Below are positions 28,808-36,981 of a stretch of 64,000 bases of DNA, in pieces. A program made the translations under genes and the position numbers. This DNA comes from Leucobacter chromiireducens subsp. chromiireducens (GTDB lineage Bacteria; Actinomycetota; Actinomycetes; Actinomycetales; Microbacteriaceae), in NCBI RefSeq assembly GCF_016758255.1, contig NZ_QYAD01000001.1, positions 62,001 through 126,000 on the forward strand, read 5' to 3'. Positions within the stretch are counted from its first letter, which is position 1; every line of letters begins with the position of its first letter. Under the pieces are notes generated by a model. That model worked only from the letters and a program-made list of their open reading frames with translations, had not been told where the DNA came from and did no database searches.

Positions 28808-29682
28808 CCTGGACCGGATCCCCCGAGGCGCGACCGAGCGTGCGGATTGCCGCCCTCGCGACGGGCCTGCAGAAAACCGAACGCAAAGTCGCAGAGGCAA
28901 TCGCGCAGGATCGCGGGCGCGCGGTCGAACTCACCGCGCAGGAGCTCGCCGAGTGGGTGGGCGTGGGGCGCACCACCGTCATTCGTGCGGCGCAGTCCCT
29001 CGGCTACGAGGGCTACCCGCAGCTGCGCGTCGCGCTCGTGCAGGAGCTGGCGTTGGAGTCTGCCGCGCAGCGCAGCGACGCCACCGTGCCCGCCGCCGAC
29101 GGGAGCGCGCTCGGGGCGCTGCGCAGCCGCATCGCGCAAGTGGGCGCCCGGCTCGGAGACACGCTCGCCGCGCTCACCCCCGAAGCCGTCGATGGGTTTC
29201 TCGACGCGCTCGAGCACTCTGACCGCGTGCTGGTGGTTGCCAACGGGCTGTCCGGGCCGCTCGGGCTCGCGCTCGTGATGCGTCTCAACGCGGCCGGCCG
29301 CTCGGTGGAGCACTTCGCGGACCCGATTGCGCAGCAGATCGCGGCGCGGCAGCTCGGCGCCGGGTCCGCGTGCATCGTGTTTTCCGGCTCCGGCGCGAAC
29401 CGCCCCACCCTCGAGGCAATGGCCGCGGCCCGCGAGGGCGGTGCGCAGGTCATCGCGATCACCTCGTTCGCACGCTCCGCAATCGTCGCGCAGGCCGACA
29501 CGGCGCTCGTCGTGCCGCCCATCAACGACAGCTTCCACGACGAGTTGATCCACACCTCGCGCGCGGCCCTCATGCTCCTCACGGAAGAGCTGGTCGACCT
29601 GTTCGTGGAGCGCAGCGGCGAGCGCGGACGTGCCGCACGCGCCGCCGCCCTCACCGTTCTCGCCGGAGCAATCGCCGAGTAG
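28804..29682 (+). CDS. RpiR/MurR-family regulator with SIS domain
   Basis: The 292-residue protein has an N-terminal RpiR HTH domain (about 15-85; LTAQELAEWVGVGRTTVIRAAQSLGYEGYPQLR) and a C-terminal SIS fold (about 120-260; VLVVANGLSGPLGLALVMRLNAAG, CIVFSGSGANRPTLEA). SIS regulators usually sense phosphosugars. It is last in the operon, overlapping the permease stop, so it probably controls this transporter. Its stop lies within the shared terminator with the convergent decarboxylase gene. Confidence 0.9.
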   Translation: MTWTGSPEARPSVRIAALATGLQKTERKVAEAIAQDRGRAVELTAQELAEWVGVGRTTVIRAAQSLGYEGYPQLRVALVQELALESAAQRSDATVPAADGSALGALRSRIAQVGARLGDTLAALTPEAVDGFLDALEHSDRVLVVANGLSGPLGLALVMRLNAAGRSVEHFADPIAQQIAARQLGAGSACIVFSGSGANRPTLEAMAAAREGGAQVIAITSFARSAIVAQADTALVVPPINDSFHDELIHTSRAALMLLTEELVDLFVERSGERGRAARAAALTVLAGAIAE

Positions 29683-29698
29683 CTCGCCCTACTCGGCG
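29673..29698. terminator. Compact bidirectional terminator
   Basis: Ten-bp arms CGCCGAGTAG (29673-29682) and CTACTCGGCG (29689-29698) with a 6-base loop include the stop codons of both convergent genes. This is an economical shared terminator. Confidence 0.7.
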
Positions 29699-31194
29699 GC
29701 GAGCACGCGCAGCTGGGCCACCGCCGGATCGAGCGCACCACGCACGTACCCGATGGGCGCAGCCGCGACCGCGCGCAGAAACTCGACCGTCTCACGTGTG
29801 ATCTCCTCGCCCGGCAGCACGTTCGGGATCCCGGGCGGGTACGCGGAAAGCGCGTCAACGCTGACCCGTCCGATCGCATCCTGCGCGTCAACGGTACGGT
29901 GCGTACCGAAGTACGCCTCGCGGGGCCGCACTCGGAGCGCGCCGGGGCGGGGCAGCGGCGGGATCGCGTCAAGCCCCATGAGCCCTCCACCGCCGTGCTC
30001 CGCGTGCAGGGTGTCGAGCGCAGCGAACAGGCGATCCAAATCGGGGAGCTTCCCGGGGCCCACAAACGCGACCACCGCGCTCACTGTAGCGATCTCGAGG
30101 TACACGGCGAAGCGCTCCCCGAGCAGGCTGCGCACCGCGTGCCCCGTGAGCCCGGTGCTCGTCACGTCGATGGAGACGCGCATCGGGTCGTCGGCAACAA
30201 TGTCGCTGAACTCGCCGAAGCTGTCGGACACGATCGGGAAGCGGCCGTCCTGTCGCAGCCGCTCGCGGAACGCCGCGACCGCCGCGACCGACTCGGCGAA
30301 CCCCTCGCCGTCCTCGAGCGTGGCGCGTGCAATGTCGAGCGAGCCGAGCAACAGCGCGCTCTCGCTCGTGCTCTGCGTCAGCATGAAAGCGCGCTCGAGC
30401 AGCGGCGCGAACTCATCCGCGAACGGCCCTTCGCCCAGGTGGATCATGGCCGACTGCGTGAAGCTACCGCCCAGCTTGTGCGTACTCGAAATCACGATGT
30501 CGGCGCCCAGTCGAGTGGGTGACTCGGGGAAGGACTCGTGGAATCCGAAGTGCGCGCCCCACGCGCCATCGACGATCAGTGGCACCCCTGCGGCACGGGT
30601 GACGCGCGAGATCGCGGCCACATCGGCCACCGCGCCAAAGTAGCTGGGGCTCACGATGTACACGGCTCCCACGTCCTCGCCTGCGGCCCGCGCCTCGGCG
30701 AGGTGCTCCTCAACCTGCGCAGCGGTGACGCCGTGGTGGATACCGCGCGCAGTGTCCACGCTCGGCATCATGAAGAAGGGGAACAGGTCTGCCACGAGCA
30801 CACCATCGGTGAAGCTGGAGTGGGCGGAGCGCTGCATGAGCACCGCGGATCCTCGCCCGCGGCTACCGACCGCAATCGCGGCCATCCGGTTCGCCTGTGA
30901 CGCGCCGTTCGTGAGGAACCAGGTGCTTCGCGCACTCCATGCTTCGGCCGCGAGCTCCTGCGCCCGCGCGAGCGGCGATCGCGGGCCCACGTCAATGCCC
31001 TCGATGAGTCGCGGAATGTCCATCGCGACCGCGCGCTCCCCCGCGAACTCGGCAAGTCGCCGACTCGGCCCCGCCGCCGTCGCACCGTGCCCGGGCACCA
31101 TCAGCATGGTCGGCTGCCGCTGCATGTGCCGCTCAAGCGCTGACGCGTACGGGGTGCGATCCCCAGCGAAGGGGTACTCTGCGGGCTGTGTCAC
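29689..31194 (-). CDS. Orn/Lys/Arg decarboxylase-family PLP enzyme
   Basis: The 501-residue fold-type I enzyme belongs to the short SpeA-like Orn/Lys/Arg decarboxylases. Motifs include FLTNGASQANRMAAIAVG, VDGAWGAHFGFHESFP and the PLP lysine in SSTHKLGGSF. The C-terminus has GEEITRETVEFLR, as in this family. GTG 31194 is chosen because GGAAGG lies 7 bases upstream; the frame runs open to 31251. The substrate (arginine, lysine or ornithine) cannot be fixed. No polyamine or agmatine genes sit nearby. Confidence 0.88.
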   Translation of the reverse strand: MTQPAEYPFAGDRTPYASALERHMQRQPTMLMVPGHGATAAGPSRRLAEFAGERAVAMDIPRLIEGIDVGPRSPLARAQELAAEAWSARSTWFLTNGASQANRMAAIAVGSRGRGSAVLMQRSAHSSFTDGVLVADLFPFFMMPSVDTARGIHHGVTAAQVEEHLAEARAAGEDVGAVYIVSPSYFGAVADVAAISRVTRAAGVPLIVDGAWGAHFGFHESFPESPTRLGADIVISSTHKLGGSFTQSAMIHLGEGPFADEFAPLLERAFMLTQSTSESALLLGSLDIARATLEDGEGFAESVAAVAAFRERLRQDGRFPIVSDSFGEFSDIVADDPMRVSIDVTSTGLTGHAVRSLLGERFAVYLEIATVSAVVAFVGPGKLPDLDRLFAALDTLHAEHGGGGLMGLDAIPPLPRPGALRVRPREAYFGTHRTVDAQDAIGRVSVDALSAYPPGIPNVLPGEEITRETVEFLRAVAAAPIGYVRGALDPAVAQLRVLAAE

Positions 31195-31275
31195 TGCGCA
31201 TCCTTCCGGGTGGGTGCCCGCCGGTCTTCTGCGCCCGGTCGGCTCACCCACCCCACGCTAGTTGACCCCGTCGTT

Positions 31276-32286
31276 TCAAAACACCTTCACCAGGCTCACC
31301 GAGCGCGCAAGCTCGCGGAAACCGGCGCGCGCGTACAGCCCGTCCGCTCCCGTGGGGCTCTCGCTGTCGACGTCGAGCACGGCGCGCTCGAAGCCCTCCG
31401 CGCGGAGCGCTGCGAAGGTGCGGGCCAGGAGCGCCTGCGCGATTCCACGACCCCGCCAGGTACGCGCGACTCCCAGCACCTCGATGTATCCGAAGGTGAA
31501 GCCGTTCGGCTCCCACTCCTCCTCATTCACCTCAACGGTGAGCACGCCGGCAACCTCCTCGCTCCCGTCGGGCAGCGTGGCCACCACGACCGTACCCAGG
31601 TCTGGCCGGAACGCGGCAAGTCGCTCGGACGCCTGCCAGTCCTCGCGCGACGTGGGCTGACTGCCCCAGTGATCACGGAACGCCGCGTTGATCACCAACC
31701 GCGAAGGCTCCGACCAGGCCGGGCCGTACGGCTCGAACCGCAGCTCCGGCCCGAGCGGCACCTCGGCAATCGGCGCGGCAAGATCCCGATCCATGGTCAT
31801 CCACCAGCGCACGCGAGCGTATCCGGCCCCCTCGAGCAGCGCGCGCGGTGCGGCGGCGTCCTCCTCAGCACCCGCGCTCAACCACCCGGGCAGCCGCAGT
31901 TCGGAGGCCGCGAGCTGCTGCAGTCCGCGCGCCTCCTGCCACGCAAGGATGGCGCTGCCGATGCCCTCGCGCCGCCGCTCTGGGTGCACGACGCCGTTCA
32001 CGTGCACGGTCACCACGGTCTCGGCTTCCTCGTCTTGGTAGGCCTCGCCGTACGCGACCGCTCTCCCCTGCGCGTCGAACGCGATGACACTATCTCGATC
32101 GGGATCGAACCCAGCGCTGTCGAAGTCTTCCTCCAGCCCGTCAAGCCGTGGCACGAAACGCGGGTTGTCGACCGCGTTTGCCGCGCGCTGCAGCTCAAGC
32201 AGTGCGGGCAAGTCGGTGCGGCGCAGCGGGCGCCACTCGAGCCCCGCTCCCACCGCAGGAATCACGACCTCCGTGGGCGCGGTCAC
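31276..32286 (-). CDS. Tandem-domain GNAT acetyltransferase
   Basis: The 336-residue protein has two GNAT folds in series. The acetyl-CoA pyrophosphate loops are VHPERRREGIGSAIL (N-terminal domain, about 100-115) and RTWRGRGIAQALL (C-terminal domain, about 275-290). Bidomain architecture resembles mycothiol synthase but the substrate is unknown. The start is GTG 32286 with only a weak ribosome site; a short upstream gene may deliver ribosomes. Confidence 0.85.
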   Translation of the reverse strand: MTAPTEVVIPAVGAGLEWRPLRRTDLPALLELQRAANAVDNPRFVPRLDGLEEDFDSAGFDPDRDSVIAFDAQGRAVAYGEAYQDEEAETVVTVHVNGVVHPERRREGIGSAILAWQEARGLQQLAASELRLPGWLSAGAEEDAAAPRALLEGAGYARVRWWMTMDRDLAAPIAEVPLGPELRFEPYGPAWSEPSRLVINAAFRDHWGSQPTSREDWQASERLAAFRPDLGTVVVATLPDGSEEVAGVLTVEVNEEEWEPNGFTFGYIEVLGVARTWRGRGIAQALLARTFAALRAEGFERAVLDVDSESPTGADGLYARAGFRELARSVSLVKVF

Positions 32287-32310
32287 CCGCTGCGAGAGCG
32301 GCGGGAGCTC

Positions 32311-32493
32311 TTACCCGTTTCGTTCGGGTTGACCCGCAATGGCGGTGACCTGCGCGGTGTCTACCCCCTGGGTGCGAGATTCCGACCCGTGCGGTCCAGC
32401 GAACATCTCACGCCGCACATCGCCAGTGGCGTGCGCCGCATCCGTACTCTGCGATGCGTCGCGAACCGTGTCGCGATCGGGAGTATTCGTCAT
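32311..32493 (-). CDS. Small hydrophilic hypothetical protein (60 residues)
   Basis: A 60-residue, Asp/Thr/Ala-rich, probably disordered peptide (MTNTPDRDTVRDASQSTDAA...). The case for a real gene is the ribosome site GGAGG 6 bases before ATG 32493 and its position 24 bases ahead of the GNAT gene. I recognise no family. It could instead be a leader peptide helping translation of the GNAT gene. Confidence 0.5.
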   Translation of the reverse strand: MTNTPDRDTVRDASQSTDAAHATGDVRREMFAGPHGSESRTQGVDTAQVTAIAGQPERNG

Positions 32494-32591
32494 GGGTGGC
32501 CTCCAGCCTGTGCGGCGCCGGAACTTCCCGGGCGCGTCGGATTCTTAGAGTAACGAGGTCTGCGCTGGGCATTCACATAGATCTCACGGCT

Positions 32592-33215
32592 TCAGGCCCG
32601 GAATCCGTCCAGCAGCACCGCAAGCCCTCGCGCGAATACGGTCTCCGGCCCCCGAATGGGATCCCCTCCCGCGGCGTGGGCGAGCGCGTAGCTTGGCGCA
32701 GCTTCCGGGTCGACTGACGTCGAGGCTTCGTGCTCCGCGACGCCCGCGGTGAGGGCGCTCCCAATCACAAAATTGGAGAGCGCGTACGACGCTGCGAGCG
32801 GCTCTTCAACCCCTGCGCGCTTGAGCCCAACGATGAGCCGTTCAGAGAGGCGGAGGTAGTGAGGGCCGCGCGGCGTACGCTCTGCAATGATTCGGCACGC
32901 CCAGGGGTGATGTCGTAAGTGCTGAAAGAGTGCGTGCAGCACCTGTTCCGGGGCACTATCTGTCGATTCGCACAGCGCATGCAGCGTTGGATCTGCACCC
33001 AGCGCGCGATCCAACGCAAGATCAGCGAGGTCATCGACCGACCGAACACGTGAATACAGGCTTGGCGCGGTCACGCCGACGCTGGCTGCCACCGCACGCA
33101 TGGTGAGTGCCGCATTGCCTCCCTCGTTGAGCAAGGCAAGAGCTGCCTCCGAGATCTGCTCGATTGCCACGGCACGCTCACGCTGCACGGGCTTGGGTTG
33201 TGTCCAGTAACTCAC
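32592..33215 (-). CDS. TetR-family transcriptional regulator
   Basis: The 207-residue protein has an N-terminal TetR HTH (about 15-62; ALTMRAVAASVGVTAPSLYSRVRSVDDLADLALDRAL) and a helical ligand-binding domain. It is divergent from a GNAT-SDR pair with only 36 bases between starts, so it most likely represses that pair and itself. Ligand unknown. Confidence 0.9.
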   Translation of the reverse strand: MSYWTQPKPVQRERAVAIEQISEAALALLNEGGNAALTMRAVAASVGVTAPSLYSRVRSVDDLADLALDRALGADPTLHALCESTDSAPEQVLHALFQHLRHHPWACRIIAERTPRGPHYLRLSERLIVGLKRAGVEEPLAASYALSNFVIGSALTAGVAEHEASTSVDPEAAPSYALAHAAGGDPIRGPETVFARGLAVLLDGFRA

Positions 33216-33251
33216 AGCACGAGCTTATCTAAACACTGTTAGTTTAAGCGA
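33216..33251. promoter_or_regulatory. Short divergent promoter with TAAAC/GTTTA inverted repeat
   Basis: Only 36 bases separate the tetR-like and GNAT starts. They contain CTAAAC and GTTTAA as an imperfect inverted repeat with a 7-base spacer, and AT-rich sequence otherwise rare here. This is a candidate TetR operator overlapping both promoters. Confidence 0.5.
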
Positions 33252-33848
33252 ATGCTGAATTCTCGATTCCTTCCCGTTGAGGCCGGTACCACCCGGCTCC
33301 GCCCACTCGACGCTTCAGATGCTGCCACCTACGCCGAAGGGACTGCCGACCCAACCGTGCGGCAGTTCGCTCACCTCCCAGAACCCGAGTACACCTCCGC
33401 GTCAGTCCGCGCCATGATCGCCGCGACCGTCATGCCAGCACTTATCCGCGGAGATCTTGCCGTCCTCACGATCGCTGACGCAACGAGTGACGCTTTCGCA
33501 GGGAGTCTCGTACTGTTCGATGTGTCTGCAGAGTCCGCAGAAGTGGGGTTCTGGTTGCACCCTCGTCACCGTGGCCAAGGTCACGCCCAGCGCGCGCTCA
33601 CTGCCGCGCGACAGTTCGCCACAGCGAGCGGTCTCCACACCCTCACCGCACAGACCGCGCGCGACAATGCCGCATCGCAGCGCACACTCGAAAACGCGGG
33701 GTTTGTGCGCGCCGCCACAACAACAGGCCGCACTCCCGCCGGCGCAGAAATCGAACTCGTACAGTACGGCCTCGAACTGTGCCCTGACGAAACACCAGAG
33801 GCTGATGCCTTTCGCGAGCAACACCCGACTGCCACACTGAAGGCATGA
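33252..33848 (+). CDS. RimJ/RimL-type GNAT acetyltransferase
   Basis: The 198-residue single-domain GNAT enzyme has EVGFWLHPRHRGQGHAQRAL (acetyl-CoA loop RGQGHA, about 110-120) and the NAASQRTLENAGF motif of the RimJ/RimL group. Typical targets are protein N-termini or small amines. Its stop overlaps the next start (ATGA). It is probably controlled by the divergent TetR regulator. Confidence 0.85.
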   Translation: MLNSRFLPVEAGTTRLRPLDASDAATYAEGTADPTVRQFAHLPEPEYTSASVRAMIAATVMPALIRGDLAVLTIADATSDAFAGSLVLFDVSAESAEVGFWLHPRHRGQGHAQRALTAARQFATASGLHTLTAQTARDNAASQRTLENAGFVRAATTTGRTPAGAEIELVQYGLELCPDETPEADAFREQHPTATLKA

Positions 33849-34678
33849 CCTACTCTGCGCTCATCACCGGCGCCTCCGCAGGGCTTGGCGCCGAGTTCGC
33901 CAGGCAGCTCACCGCGCTCGGCGTCCACGTGATTCTTGTGGCGCGCGACGAGCAGCGTCTCACGCAGCTCGCCCACGAGCTCGATGCGAAGCGCACAACT
34001 GGCGATCCCAATCGAGACACTCCTCAGGCACCCACAGCCGAGGTCCTTGCCGCCGATCTCACCACCGAGGTGGGGCTCGAGCGCGTCGCCGCACGGCTCG
34101 CAGATGCTTCGCGGCCAGTCAACATCCTCATCAACAACGCCGGCTTCGGCGTCTATGCGAGCTTCGAGACGAGTGACATCGCCGACGAGCGCCGCATGCA
34201 CGAGCTCCTATCGTGGGCCCCGCTGCGTCTCGCGCACGCCGCGCTACCGGGCATGCTGGCCCGTGGCGAAGGGTGGATTCTCAACGTTGCGAGCGTGGCC
34301 GCGTTCACACCCACCGGCACCTACGGCGCCGCGAAGGCCGCCGTGGTGTCGCTCTCCCGCTCGCTGAATGCGCGGTACCGTCGCCGCGGAGTGCGCGTCA
34401 CCGCGCTCTGCCCCGGCCTCCTCGCTACCGAGTTCCACGAGCGCATGGGCGAGGAACACCTGCCGCAGCTGCCCCGCATCGCGTGGGCCGACACCCGGCG
34501 CGTGGCCCGCGAGGGTCTTCGCGCCCTGCACGCCGGGCGCTCCGTGCGAGTTTCCGACTGGCGCTACCGGCTCACAGCACCGCTCACGCGCCTGCTCCCC
34601 GACCGGCTGCTCGAGCGCATGACCACGACCAGCGCGCAGGCATCGGGCCGCCCCGCACACGACGATCACGGAGAATAG
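33845..34678 (+). CDS. Short-chain dehydrogenase/reductase
   Basis: The 277-residue classical SDR has the NAD(P) motif TGASAGLG (about 8-15), NNAG (about 98-101), catalytic Ser in NVASVAAF and YGAAK as the YxxxK pair. A basic Arg after strand 2 (VARDEQRL) hints at NADP preference. It is translationally coupled to the GNAT gene and belongs to the TetR-controlled unit. The substrate is unknown. Confidence 0.9.
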   Translation: MTYSALITGASAGLGAEFARQLTALGVHVILVARDEQRLTQLAHELDAKRTTGDPNRDTPQAPTAEVLAADLTTEVGLERVAARLADASRPVNILINNAGFGVYASFETSDIADERRMHELLSWAPLRLAHAALPGMLARGEGWILNVASVAAFTPTGTYGAAKAAVVSLSRSLNARYRRRGVRVTALCPGLLATEFHERMGEEHLPQLPRIAWADTRRVAREGLRALHAGRSVRVSDWRYRLTAPLTRLLPDRLLERMTTTSAQASGRPAHDDHGE

Positions 34679-34682
34679 ACGC

Positions 34683-35117
34683 ATGACTGATTCGACGGCC
34701 GACGCGCTCCCCGATGACGTGCTGCAGTTCGCGCACGCGCTCTTCGACCTCGCACGCGCGGGCGATACGGCGCAACTGATCGCCGCGATCGAGCAGGGTG
34801 TGCCAGTCGATCTCACCGACCCGAAGGGCAACACGCTCCTCATGCTTGCCGCCTATCACGGGCACGCGGCGCTCGTCGTCGCGCTGGCAGAACGCGGCGC
34901 CGACCTCGACCGCGCCAACGATCGCGGGCAGACCCCGCTTGCGGGCGCCGTGTTCAAGCGCGACACCGCGGTGATCGAGGCGCTCATGTCGCGCGGCGCT
35001 GACCCAGATGCGGGCACCCCGACGGCGCGCGCCACTGCCGCCATGTTTGAGGTCGAGCTCCCCTTCGATGGCGCTGCTGCACCAGACACACCCGCCGGCC
35101 CCACTTCGACGCGCTAG
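34683..35117 (+). CDS. Small ankyrin-repeat protein
   Basis: The 144-residue protein holds two to three ankyrin repeats (DPKGNTLLMLAAYHGHAALVVALAERGAD, then DRGQTPLAGAVFKRDTAVIEALMSRGAD) after a short helix and ends in a Pro/Ala-rich tail. Such proteins mediate protein contacts. GGAG lies 10 bases upstream of ATG 34683, right after the SDR gene. Its last codons overlap the stop of the antisense ParE remnant. Confidence 0.85.
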   Translation: MTDSTADALPDDVLQFAHALFDLARAGDTAQLIAAIEQGVPVDLTDPKGNTLLMLAAYHGHAALVVALAERGADLDRANDRGQTPLAGAVFKRDTAVIEALMSRGADPDAGTPTARATAAMFEVELPFDGAAAPDTPAGPTSTR

Positions 35118-35194
35118 CCCGCAGCGCAACCCCAGCAACGGGGCCCGGTCAGCTGCTCCCGCACGTGGGGTGAGTAGCCGACCCGGCGAGTCAT
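35114..35194 (-). pseudogene. Truncated ParE-like toxin remnant
   Basis: Reading on from the ParD-like gene, an ATG at 35194 overlaps its stop (ATGA), exactly where parE begins in parDE operons. The frame reads MTRRVGYSPHVREQL and then leaves the family pattern, stopping after 26 codons at 35114. ParE toxins are about 95-100 residues and begin with a comparable strand and helix. The break coincides with the end of the convergent ankyrin gene, suggesting a deletion that joined the two. Homology of such a short piece is suggestive, not proven. Confidence 0.5.
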
Positions 35195-35475
35195 GCGCTG
35201 TTCGCGGCGGTCCGTCTTGCATGGGCGCCCGCGAGCTGCGCACGCATGTCCTCCGCACTGATCACCTGCGACGGCTCAGCGAGCAACTCATCGTAGGCCG
35301 TCGCGACCTCGGTCTGCAGCCAGGACTCGACGGCCTCATCACGGGCGAACAATGCCCGCAGACCATCGCGTACAACTTCGCTCTCACTCGCGTAAGCGCC
35401 GGACGAGACACGCTCTTTCAACGCTTCAGCCATGGCTGTGGGAAGGGTAATGCTGAGCTGTTTGGTCGTGCGCAT
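35191..35475 (-). CDS. ParD-like type II antitoxin (ribbon-helix-helix), orphan
   Basis: The 94-residue protein begins with an RHH DNA-binding domain (KQLSITLPTAMAEALKERVSSGAYASESEVVRDGLRAL), diagnostic of ParD/CopG-type antitoxins. The C-terminal half is acidic and presumably toxin-binding. The ribosome site CAGGAA precedes ATG 35475. A palindrome at 35493-35513 is its probable autoregulatory site. No intact toxin follows, only a 26-codon stump. Confidence 0.88.
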   Translation of the reverse strand: MRTTKQLSITLPTAMAEALKERVSSGAYASESEVVRDGLRALFARDEAVESWLQTEVATAYDELLAEPSQVISAEDMRAQLAGAHARRTAANSA

Positions 35476-35492
35476 CGCGATTCCTGTCTACG

Positions 35493-35513
35493 AAGTAGGA
35501 CTTAATCCTACTT
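35493..35513. promoter_or_regulatory. Palindromic operator of the ParD-like gene
   Basis: AAGTAGGA (35493-35500) and TCCTACTT (35506-35513) form a perfect 8-bp inverted repeat with a 5-base spacer, 18 bases before the ParD-like start. This is as expected for RHH antitoxin autoregulation. Confidence 0.7.
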
Positions 35514-35595
35514 GGCTTCTCTCACCTTGCCCAGGAGCTCCGCATAGGGTGAGGGAACCCGCCTCCTCACGAGTGGGTCGGCGGGAAACCAAGAT

Positions 35596-35618
35596 GCCCG
35601 GCGGGATCCCGACCGGGC
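35596..35618 (+). promoter_or_regulatory. Nested palindrome upstream of the alcohol dehydrogenase
   Basis: GCCCGG (35596-35601) and CCGGGC (35613-35618) flank an inner palindrome CGGGATCCCG (35602-35611). It lies 25 bases before the ADH start and just ahead of GGAGG. It could be an operator or a leader hairpin. Confidence 0.35.
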
Positions 35619-35642
35619 TGCTGCTGAGCAAGGAGGCACCGC

Positions 35643-36698
35643 ATGACCATTCCGTCGACGATGCAGGCGTACCGAATTCCGGCCTGGGGAGAACCCGCCC
35701 GTTTCATGGAGGTGGAGGTGCCGACGCCGGGAGCCGGGGAGGTTCTTGTGCAGGTTGCGGGGGCCGGGCTCTGCCACTCGGACTTCGGCATGCAGCAGAT
35801 GCCCGCCGAGTACGGCGCTGCCCTCGGCTGGCAGATGCCCTTTACTCTCGGGCACGAAACCGGTGGCACCGTCGCAGCGATCGGTTCGGGCGTCACAAAG
35901 GTCGAGGTTGGCCAGGCCGTTGCACTCGTCTCGCCTTCCTCGTGCGGCGCCTGCGAGTTCTGCCTCACCGGGCACGACAACAACTGCCCCTTCGGCGCGA
36001 GCGGCCGCGGGTACGGGCGCGACGGTGGCCTCGCGCCCTACGTGCTCGTTGATTCCGAGCGGGCGCTCATCCCCCTCGACACACTCGACCCGGCAACGGT
36101 TGGCCCGCTCACTGACGCGGGGAACACCGCGATGCACGCAGTGAAGCGCGTGCTTCCAAAACTCGGCGCGGGATCGAGCGCGGTCGTCATCGGTGCGGGC
36201 GGCCTCGGCGCCTTCGCGATCCAAATCATTCGGGCGCTCTCGGGCGCCACCGTGATTGCGGTCGACACCAATCCGCAGCGCCTCGAGATCGCGCTGGAGC
36301 TCGGCGCGCACCACACCCTCACTGGCGTGAGCGACACCACAGTCAGCGAAATCCAGGCGCTCACCGGCAGCATCGGCGCGAACGCAATCCTCGACTTCGC
36401 CGGTTTTGACGCAACAATCGCCGCTGGGCTCGCCGCGACACGCCCCGGCGGCTCGTACGGTCTCGTTGGCGCCGGCGGCGGCAAGCTCGACGCCCAGTGG
36501 TTTGGTGCGCTCCCGCGCGACGGCGAGGTGTTCGCGTTCCAAGGCGGCACAATTGCGGACACCCACGACGTCATTTCCCTCGCCGAGAGCGGTGCGATCC
36601 GCAACGACGTCGACACCTACCCGTTCGAGCGTGTCGCGGAGGCTTACGAGGACCTCCACGCCGGACGCCTTCGCGGCCGCGCGGTGATCCTGCTGTAG
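35643..36698 (+). CDS. Zinc-dependent NAD(P)+ alcohol dehydrogenase
   Basis: The 351-residue medium-chain dehydrogenase has catalytic zinc residues in GLCHSDFG and GHETGG, and the structural-zinc lobe CGACEFCLTGHDNNC. The Rossmann motif is GAGGLGAFA (about 183-191), with the acidic VDTNPQR after strand 2 pointing to NAD. The start has GGAGG 6 bases upstream. It is a single-gene unit, with a terminator following. The physiological alcohol is not evident. Confidence 0.92.
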   Translation: MTIPSTMQAYRIPAWGEPARFMEVEVPTPGAGEVLVQVAGAGLCHSDFGMQQMPAEYGAALGWQMPFTLGHETGGTVAAIGSGVTKVEVGQAVALVSPSSCGACEFCLTGHDNNCPFGASGRGYGRDGGLAPYVLVDSERALIPLDTLDPATVGPLTDAGNTAMHAVKRVLPKLGAGSSAVVIGAGGLGAFAIQIIRALSGATVIAVDTNPQRLEIALELGAHHTLTGVSDTTVSEIQALTGSIGANAILDFAGFDATIAAGLAATRPGGSYGLVGAGGGKLDAQWFGALPRDGEVFAFQGGTIADTHDVISLAESGAIRNDVDTYPFERVAEAYEDLHAGRLRGRAVILL

Positions 36699-36725
36699 TT
36701 CGGGCGCCTCACCGGAAACACAAAA

Positions 36726-36753
36726 ACGGCGGGATCCGAAAGGATCCCGCCGT
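36726..36753. terminator. Terminator hairpin with GAAA tetraloop
   Basis: A perfect 12-bp stem ACGGCGGGATCC/GGATCCCGCCGT closes a GAAA loop between the rightward ADH gene and the leftward tRNA-Leu. It can serve both directions. Confidence 0.85.
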
Positions 36754-36759
36754 TACTCG

Positions 36760-36843
36760 TGCGCGAGGGGGGACTTGAACCCCCACGCCCTTGCGGGCAC
36801 TGGCACCTGAAGCCAGCGCGTCTGCCAATTCCGCCACTCGCGC
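36760..36843 (-). tRNA. tRNA-Leu (CAG)
   Basis: The 84-nt gene has acceptor stem GCGCGAG/CTCGCGC with discriminator A, anticodon arm CTGGC-TTCAGGT-GCCAG giving anticodon CAG, a long variable arm typical of Leu, and T-arm loop GTTCAAGT. CCA is not encoded. Confidence 0.97.
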
Positions 36844-36981
36844 GAGTTGTTGTTCTGAGCGTTTCTGCTCAGGCAACTCCACTACCTTAGCAGCTCAAGC
36901 CCCTTCACACCAAAGCGGGCTAAACTGGGGAAAGACGACACCGTCGACCGGCGGTGCCAAGCGAAAGGGCGATACCAACAC

